From assembly GCA_030044475.1 (NCBI GenBank), contig JASHVP010000006.1:1-10627 (forward strand): DNA of 10,627 nt, read 5' to 3'. The position numbers and the translations under genes are program-made. The DNA comes from Thermoplasmata archaeon (GTDB lineage: Archaea > Thermoplasmatota > Thermoplasmata > Lutacidiplasmatales > UBA184). The notes beneath the pieces were generated by a model, which searched no databases, was not told the DNA's origin, and worked only from the letters and a program-made list of their open reading frames with translations. Below are positions 7,071 to 10,627 of the stretch, in pieces. How positions within the stretch are numbered: position 1 is the first letter of the stretch; every line of letters starts with the position of its first letter.

Positions 7071-7795
7071 CACGGGAGGCCGGCGGCGAGCTCGATCATC
7101 CGACGGGGCGGGACCGCGACGCAGGTGAAGATCGGCGTCTCGAGGGCGGTGAACCGGCTCGCTTCCGACGGGCGCAGCGCGTGGACGAGGTCGAGGAACT
7201 CCGCGGGGGAGTCGCCCTCGAAGGCGAGGACGAACTCCGCGTCGTCGAGGCCGAACGAATAGCCGGTGTGGATCTCGACGTTCGGGTACTGGTGGCCGAT
7301 GCGGAAGTGCTCGCCCATGATCCGGCGCCGCTCCTCGAAGGAGAGGCCGTACCACTCCCGCTTCTTGACGAACGGGTAGACGAACAGGTACGGCTTCCCG
7401 GACGGCCGCACGGCGGACGACTCCTGGCCCGGGTGCGCGTGCCCGCCCAGGTACTCCGACGGCCGGCCCATCCCGAAGTACCCGTACGGGAAGTCGAGGT
7501 AGCCCCCCAGCCCGCCGCCCCAGAGACGACCCTCGTACTCCTGGAACGCCGCGAGGCGGGGTCCGGTGAGCCAGAGGAGGCCGTGGACCCCGGACCGGGT
7601 CCCGACGAGCGAGTACGTCCGCACGAGGAGATCCTCGGGAGCCCCGACGATCCGGCGCTCGAGATCGTCGACGTCCCGACGGCGGTCCGCCTCGGGGGTG
7701 CGTCGCCACTCCGGTCGGATCGACCAAAAGACGTACCGGACGAAGTGCCGGGGACCCTCGTCCGGTTCCGTCGACCCGCGGGGGGGGTCGGTCAC
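7070..7795 (-). CDS. hemQ: Coproheme decarboxylase, chlorite dismutase-like (HemQ/ChdC)
   Basis: Predicted to convert Fe-coproporphyrin III (coproheme) to protohaem by two peroxide-dependent decarboxylations, the last step of the coproporphyrin-dependent pathway. The 241-residue length is typical. Visible features are the N-terminal HFVRYVFWSIRPEWRR strand (17-32) and LFVYPFVKKREWY (137-149). In the latter, Tyr140 and Lys144 match the catalytic Tyr147/Lys151 pair of the Listeria enzyme. The segment MGEHFRIG (160-167) carries the proximal haem ligand His163. SFGLDDAEFVLAFE (180-193) and ETPIFTCV (219-226) are late conserved strands. The position of Listeria Gln187 appears to be Ile175 here; actinobacterial enzymes also lack that Gln. 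The start is GTG 7795 in a GTGA overlap with hemB; a weak GGGAG lies 9 bases upstream. A true chlorite dismutase is unlikely given the YPxxK motif and operon context. Confidence 0.92.
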   Translation of the reverse strand: MTDPPRGSTEPDEGPRHFVRYVFWSIRPEWRRTPEADRRRDVDDLERRIVGAPEDLLVRTYSLVGTRSGVHGLLWLTGPRLAAFQEYEGRLWGGGLGGYLDFPYGYFGMGRPSEYLGGHAHPGQESSAVRPSGKPYLFVYPFVKKREWYGLSFEERRRIMGEHFRIGHQYPNVEIHTGYSFGLDDAEFVLAFEGDSPAEFLDLVHALRPSEASRFTALETPIFTCVAVPPRRMIELAAGLP

Positions 7796-8793
7796 GGGGC
7801 GGCTCCCGGCCCGCCCGCCAGGTCCCCGGCGAAGTACGTGACGACGAAGCTCGCTCCGGCTCGATGGATCGCGCTCAGGGTCTCCCGGACCGCGTCGGCC
7901 TCGACGAGCCTCCTCGCCTCCGCCGCGGAGCGGAGCATCGCATACTCGCCGCTCACCTGGTACGCCGCGATCGGCACGTCGAAGGCCGCCCGCGCGTCGG
8001 CGATCACGTCGAGGCACGGGAGCGCCGGCTTGATGAGAAGGACGTCGGCCCCCTCCGCGACGTCGGCCCGGAGTTCTCGCCGCGCCTCCGTCCGGTTCCT
8101 CGGGTCCATCTGGTAGCTGCGACGGTCGCCGAACGACGGCGCGGATCCGGCGGCGTCCCGAAACGGCCCGTAGAAGCTGGAGGCGTACTTGGCCGCGTAG
8201 GCGACGATCCCGACCTCGGTCCGGCCCGCCCGGTCGAGGTCGGTCCGGATCGCGGCGACCTGGTGGTCCATCATAGCGCTCGGGGCGACGAGGTCGGCTC
8301 CGGCCTCGGCGTAGGTCCGGGCGGTGCGCGCCAATAGCGGCAGCGTCCGGTCGTTGTCCACCCTCCCATCGACCACCACGCCGCAGTGGCCGTGGTCCGT
8401 GTACTCACAAAGGCAGACGTCGGCGAGCACGACGAGGTTCGGATCGGCCCCCTTGAGAGCGCGGATGGCGGTCGGCACCGGGCCCCGGGGGTCCCACGCC
8501 GCCCGCCCGTCGGGGGTCTTCCGGGCGGGGACTCCGAACAGCAGGACCGCCCGCACGCCCCGATCCGCGAGCCGACCCACCTCGGCGACCGTGCCCTCCA
8601 CCGTCCGTCGTGCGAGCGCCGGGAGGCCGGCCGGCGCGGGCTGGGCACGGCCGGCGACGAACAGGGGCATGACGAGCCGGGACGGCCGCACGTCGACCTC
8701 GGCGACGAGGTCCCGCAACGCGCGCGAGGAGCGGAGCCGCCGGGGGCGCTCCGGCCCCACGTCAGCGACGGCCGTCGGCGGACTCGGAGCCAT
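7792..8793 (-). CDS. hemB: Delta-aminolevulinic acid dehydratase (porphobilinogen synthase)
   Basis: Condenses two 5-aminolevulinate molecules into porphobilinogen. The 333-residue protein keeps both Schiff-base lysines: Lys202 in AYAAKYASSFYGPFRDA and Lys255 in LLIKPALPCLDVI. The segment LADVCLCEYTDHGHCG (123-138) has Cys127, Cys129 and Cys137, the zinc-binding set of the Zn-dependent class rather than the Asp-rich Mg class. PSAMMDHQVAAIR (171-183) and YQVSGEYAML are further family blocks. ATG 8793 overlaps the hemD end by 32 bases. It is supported by a TATA-like element about 27 bases upstream, consistent with a leaderless transcript. GTG 8760, one base after the hemD stop, is an alternative that would remove 11 residues and fits the usual short HemB N-terminus. 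Downstream it overlaps hemQ by GTGA. Confidence 0.96.
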   Translation of the reverse strand: MAPSPPTAVADVGPERPRRLRSSRALRDLVAEVDVRPSRLVMPLFVAGRAQPAPAGLPALARRTVEGTVAEVGRLADRGVRAVLLFGVPARKTPDGRAAWDPRGPVPTAIRALKGADPNLVVLADVCLCEYTDHGHCGVVVDGRVDNDRTLPLLARTARTYAEAGADLVAPSAMMDHQVAAIRTDLDRAGRTEVGIVAYAAKYASSFYGPFRDAAGSAPSFGDRRSYQMDPRNRTEARRELRADVAEGADVLLIKPALPCLDVIADARAAFDVPIAAYQVSGEYAMLRSAAEARRLVEADAVRETLSAIHRAGASFVVTYFAGDLAGGPGAAP

Positions 8794-9544
8794 CGTCGAG
8801 CGCCTGCTCGAGGAGATTTGTAAAGCCTTCCTCGGTACTTCGCGACGGCGTGACCACGCGCCGGGCGCCGGCCGCGCGCGCGGCCCGAGCGGTCCGCTCC
8901 CCCAAGGCGAACAGCCGGACCCGGGCGATCTGGCGGTCGAACTCCGGACGGCCGAGCATCCGTCGGAATCCCGCCAGGGCCGTCGGGCTCGCGACCGCCC
9001 ACACCGGGACCGACCGCAGCCGGGCCCGCTGTCTCGCCCCGACCGGCCCCGACTCCCGGACCCGATAGACGACCCGTTCGACGACCCGGGCCCCTCGGTG
9101 CCGGAGTCGGCGCGCGAGGTACGGTCCGGCCCGGTTGGACCGAAGGTACAAGATCCGACGACCGCGCACGTGGCCGAAGTGCCGTAGGAGTTCCCGGGCC
9201 CCTCCCTCGTCCGCGACGCGGAGCGCGACGAATCCTCGGGCCCGGAGCGCGCGCGCCGTGCCGGGGCCGACGGCGACGACGACCGGGATCGTGCGGAGCG
9301 GCCGTTCCCACTCCGGATGCGCCCGGAGGACGGTGTCGGCCACCGCGCGGCTCGTGACCGCCCAGATGTCGGCGACCGGCCGTCGCCGCAACCAGGGGGG
9401 AACCCTCCGGATCGGGACGGGGACCGCCGCGATCGTCGCCACGCGGACGACCTCCCAACCGCGAGCCCTCAGGGTCGACGACATCCGGTTCAGCGACGAG
9501 GCCCGCGCCAGGACCACGATGCGTCGGTCGGCCGCGGCCGTCAC
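8762..9544 (-). CDS. hemD: Uroporphyrinogen-III synthase
   Basis: Cyclises and inverts ring D of hydroxymethylbilane to give uroporphyrinogen III, acting directly on the HemC product. This family is poorly conserved, so the call rests on length (260 residues), position between hemC and hemB, and the two-lobed pattern. First-lobe signs are VTSRAVADTVL and VVVAVGPGTARALRARG. Next come ILYLRSNRAGPYLARRL and the VVERVVYRV hinge strand. Second-lobe signs are VWAVASPTALAGFRRML, FALGERTARAARAAGA and the terminal STEEGFTNLLEQAL, which matches the family's usual helix near the end. No membrane segment is seen. The start is GTG 9544 in a GTGA overlap with the hemC stop, without a Shine-Dalgarno. The reading frame continues upstream into hemC out of frame; that part is a shadow. 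Its last codons contain a candidate hemB promoter. Confidence 0.88.
   Translation of the reverse strand: MTAAADRRIVVLARASSLNRMSSTLRARGWEVVRVATIAAVPVPIRRVPPWLRRRPVADIWAVTSRAVADTVLRAHPEWERPLRTIPVVVAVGPGTARALRARGFVALRVADEGGARELLRHFGHVRGRRILYLRSNRAGPYLARRLRHRGARVVERVVYRVRESGPVGARQRARLRSVPVWAVASPTALAGFRRMLGRPEFDRQIARVRLFALGERTARAARAAGARRVVTPSRSTEEGFTNLLEQALDDGSESADGRR
8816..8833 (-). promoter_or_regulatory. Candidate internal promoter (TATA/BRE-like) for hemB inside hemD
   Basis: On the minus strand GAGGAAGGC is followed by TTTACAAAT, the most AT-rich 9-mer I find in the window. It is formed by three consecutive hemD codons, TTT, ACA and AAT, where GC-ending synonyms are the rule. Its centre is about 27 bases before the hemB ATG at 8793, the spacing expected between an archaeal TATA box and a leaderless transcript start. 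This would give the genes from hemB onward a second promoter independent of hemA. Confidence 0.45.
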
Positions 9545-10461
9545 CGGCGTGCGCCCGCGGAACCACCGGAACGGGTGCTGACGTCCTGGTGGCGGGCGAG
9601 ACGGGCCCCGAGGCGGTTGCCGAGCCGTCCCCCCCGGTCGGCCGGCCCGGAGGTATGGGCCGAGACTCGGATCCGCCCGTCGGGCGACCAGAGGGCCGCA
9701 TCCAGGGTGAGGCGACCGGAGCGGACCCGGCCGAGCGCTCCCAGCGGAAGGTCGCAGTCCCCCCCGAGGGCCCGGACGACCGCTCGCTCCGGCTCGACGG
9801 CGCGCCGGGTCGGGCGGTGGTCGACCGCGCGCACCCGGCGGGCGGTGGTCGGGTCGTCCGTCCGGACCGCGACGGCGATCGCCCCCTGACCGGGGGCCGG
9901 GAGCCACCGGGGGGGCTCGAGGAGTTCCGTGATCCGGCGCGCGAGGCCGAGCCGGCGCAGGCCGGCCGCCGCGAGGACGACTCCGTCCAGACCCCGGACC
10001 CCGATCTGGTCGAGGCGGGTCTCGACGTTGCCCCGGATCGGGATGACCTCGAGATCGGGTCGCGCGGCCAGCAACTGCGCCCGTCGACGGAGACTGCTCG
10101 AACCGAGCCGGGCGCCCTCCGGTAGCGACCGGAACGTGAGTCCCGGGCGCAGGACGAGGGCGTCGCGGGGGTCGTCGCGGGGGAGGTACGCGGCGATCGC
10201 GACGTTCCGAACCGGGTCGGCGGGCCAGTCCTTCGTGCTGTGCACGGCGACGTCGACCTCGCCGCTCTCGAGGCGCCGGTCGATCTCGTCGGTGAAGTCG
10301 AGGGTCCCGGTGGCCCGTCGCGAACGATCGCCGGAGGTCCGCACCGGGACGACCTCCCATCGCACCCCGGGGTGTCGGCGCGTCAGAGCGGCGACCGCGA
10401 GGCCCGTCTGGGCGAGCGCGAGGGGGCTCCCGCGCGTCCCGATCCGGAGGCGTTCGGTCAC
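9541..10461 (-). CDS. hemC: Porphobilinogen deaminase (hydroxymethylbilane synthase)
   Basis: Polymerises four porphobilinogens into hydroxymethylbilane on a covalently bound dipyrromethane cofactor. The 306-residue protein shows LRIGTRGSPLALAQT (5-19), VRTSGDR (40-46), VDVAVHSTKDWP (69-80) with catalytic Asp78, LPRDDPRDALV (93-103), GSSSLRRRAQL (120-130), IRGNVETRL (142-150), LAAAGLRRLGL (163-173) and LPAPGQGAIA (187-196). GGDCDLPLGAL (233-243) contains Cys236, the cofactor attachment site. Two details are unusual: the loop normally reading GKGLFxxE is GTLDFTDE (52-59), lacking the KG pair, and the GGC motif is interrupted as GGDC. The C-terminal tail (about 290-306) is basic and Gly/Ser-rich. 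The start is GTG 10461 in a GTGA overlap with hemA, with no Shine-Dalgarno upstream. Confidence 0.95.
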   Translation of the reverse strand: MTERLRIGTRGSPLALAQTGLAVAALTRRHPGVRWEVVPVRTSGDRSRRATGTLDFTDEIDRRLESGEVDVAVHSTKDWPADPVRNVAIAAYLPRDDPRDALVLRPGLTFRSLPEGARLGSSSLRRRAQLLAARPDLEVIPIRGNVETRLDQIGVRGLDGVVLAAAGLRRLGLARRITELLEPPRWLPAPGQGAIAVAVRTDDPTTARRVRAVDHRPTRRAVEPERAVVRALGGDCDLPLGALGRVRSGRLTLDAALWSPDGRIRVSAHTSGPADRGGRLGNRLGARLARHQDVSTRSGGSAGARR

Positions 10462-10627
10462 GGGCCGCCGTCGTCGGCCCGGAACAGGTCGACGATCCGG
10501 CGGCGTCGGCGGTCGGCCTCCGGTCCCGGGGGCAGGGCCCGGAGGGTCTCGGTCGGCCCCGCGAGCAGTCGTCGGACGAGCCGCTCGGACATGCGTTCGT
10601 AGGCGAGCGCGGCCCCGCGCGAGGTCG
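10458..10627 (-). CDS. hemA: Glutamyl-tRNA reductase, C-terminal end (partial)
   Basis: Only the last 55 residues lie in the window; the rest continues past the right edge. Translation gives a helical, charged segment with YERMSERLVRRLLAGPTETLR followed by a linker and RRRIVDLFRADD before the stop. This pattern (LxxxLLxxPTxxLR, then a terminal LF) is that of the HemA dimerisation domain. The full enzyme reduces the glutamate on glutamyl-tRNA(Glu) to glutamate-1-semialdehyde with NADPH, feeding HemL. It overlaps hemC by GTGA. The catalytic Cys and the NADPH domain are outside the window, so the call relies on this tail plus its place at the head of hemC-D-B-Q-L-E-H. Confidence 0.8.
   Translation of the reverse strand, partial: TSRGAALAYERMSERLVRRLLAGPTETLRALPPGPEADRRRRRIVDLFRADDGGP

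Noticed and set aside
5907..7262. A 451-codon plus-strand open frame opposite hemL and hemQ
   Set aside because: It is composed of low-complexity Arg/Asp/Gly/Pro-rich residues and is antisense to two clear enzymes; I treat it as a compositional shadow, as with the similar frames opposite hemC, hemD and hemB.
7070..7795. True chlorite dismutase (perchlorate respiration)
   Set aside because: The YPxxK catalytic pair and location inside a haem operon match coproheme decarboxylase, and no perchlorate reductase genes are present.
1..10627. Mobile element, phage genes, toxin-antitoxin, defence system, tRNA or rRNA
   Set aside because: I looked on both strands for transposase or integrase motifs, terminal repeats, cloverleaf patterns and conserved rRNA segments and saw none; essentially all sequence is accounted for by metabolic genes.

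Overview
The window is very GC-rich (above about 70% by eye) and densely coded. It holds twelve protein genes: one short plus-strand gene at the left end, then eleven minus-strand genes that fill the rest. Organism: several features together favour a high-GC archaeon, possibly in the Thermoplasmatota. Most starts lack a Shine-Dalgarno sequence, two start codons lie about 27-30 bases downstream of AT-rich TATA-like boxes (consistent with leaderless transcripts), and the haem genes are packed with 4-base overlaps. A high-GC bacterium such as an actinobacterium, where leaderless mRNAs are also common, cannot be excluded from this sequence alone.

Left end (1-683): an APS-kinase-type P-loop kinase gene on the plus strand, ending 6 bases from the stop of the convergent gene aceA.

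Middle (690-3676): a two-gene glyoxylate-shunt operon on the minus strand, aceB (malate synthase) followed by aceA (isocitrate lyase), joined by an ATGA overlap. Together the two enzymes bypass the decarboxylating steps of the TCA cycle and allow growth on acetate, fatty acids or other C2 sources. A 138-base gap (3677-3814) upstream of aceB is the only clear intergenic space between minus-strand genes and probably holds its promoter.

Right (3815-10627): eight minus-strand genes in the order hemA (C-terminal end only, cut by the window edge), hemC, hemD, hemB, hemQ, hemL, hemE, hemH. Most junctions are 4-base ATGA/GTGA overlaps; hemQ/hemL is a 1-base TGATG overlap and hemD/hemB overlap by 32 bases. 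They encode the C5 route from glutamyl-tRNA to 5-aminolevulinate, on through porphobilinogen and uroporphyrinogen III to coproporphyrinogen III, then metal insertion and final decarboxylation. HemQ (coproheme decarboxylase type) together with a single-domain ferrochelatase that keeps the Tyr of coproporphyrin ferrochelatases points to the coproporphyrin-dependent haem pathway. The coproporphyrinogen oxidase (CgoX/HemY) that this route needs is not in the window.

The most interesting non-gene signal is an AT-rich TATA/BRE-like element inside the 3' end of hemD, made of three consecutive uncommon codons, placed about 27 bases before the hemB ATG. I see no CRISPR array, insertion sequence, tRNA, rRNA or clearly novel system; the gene content is core metabolism.
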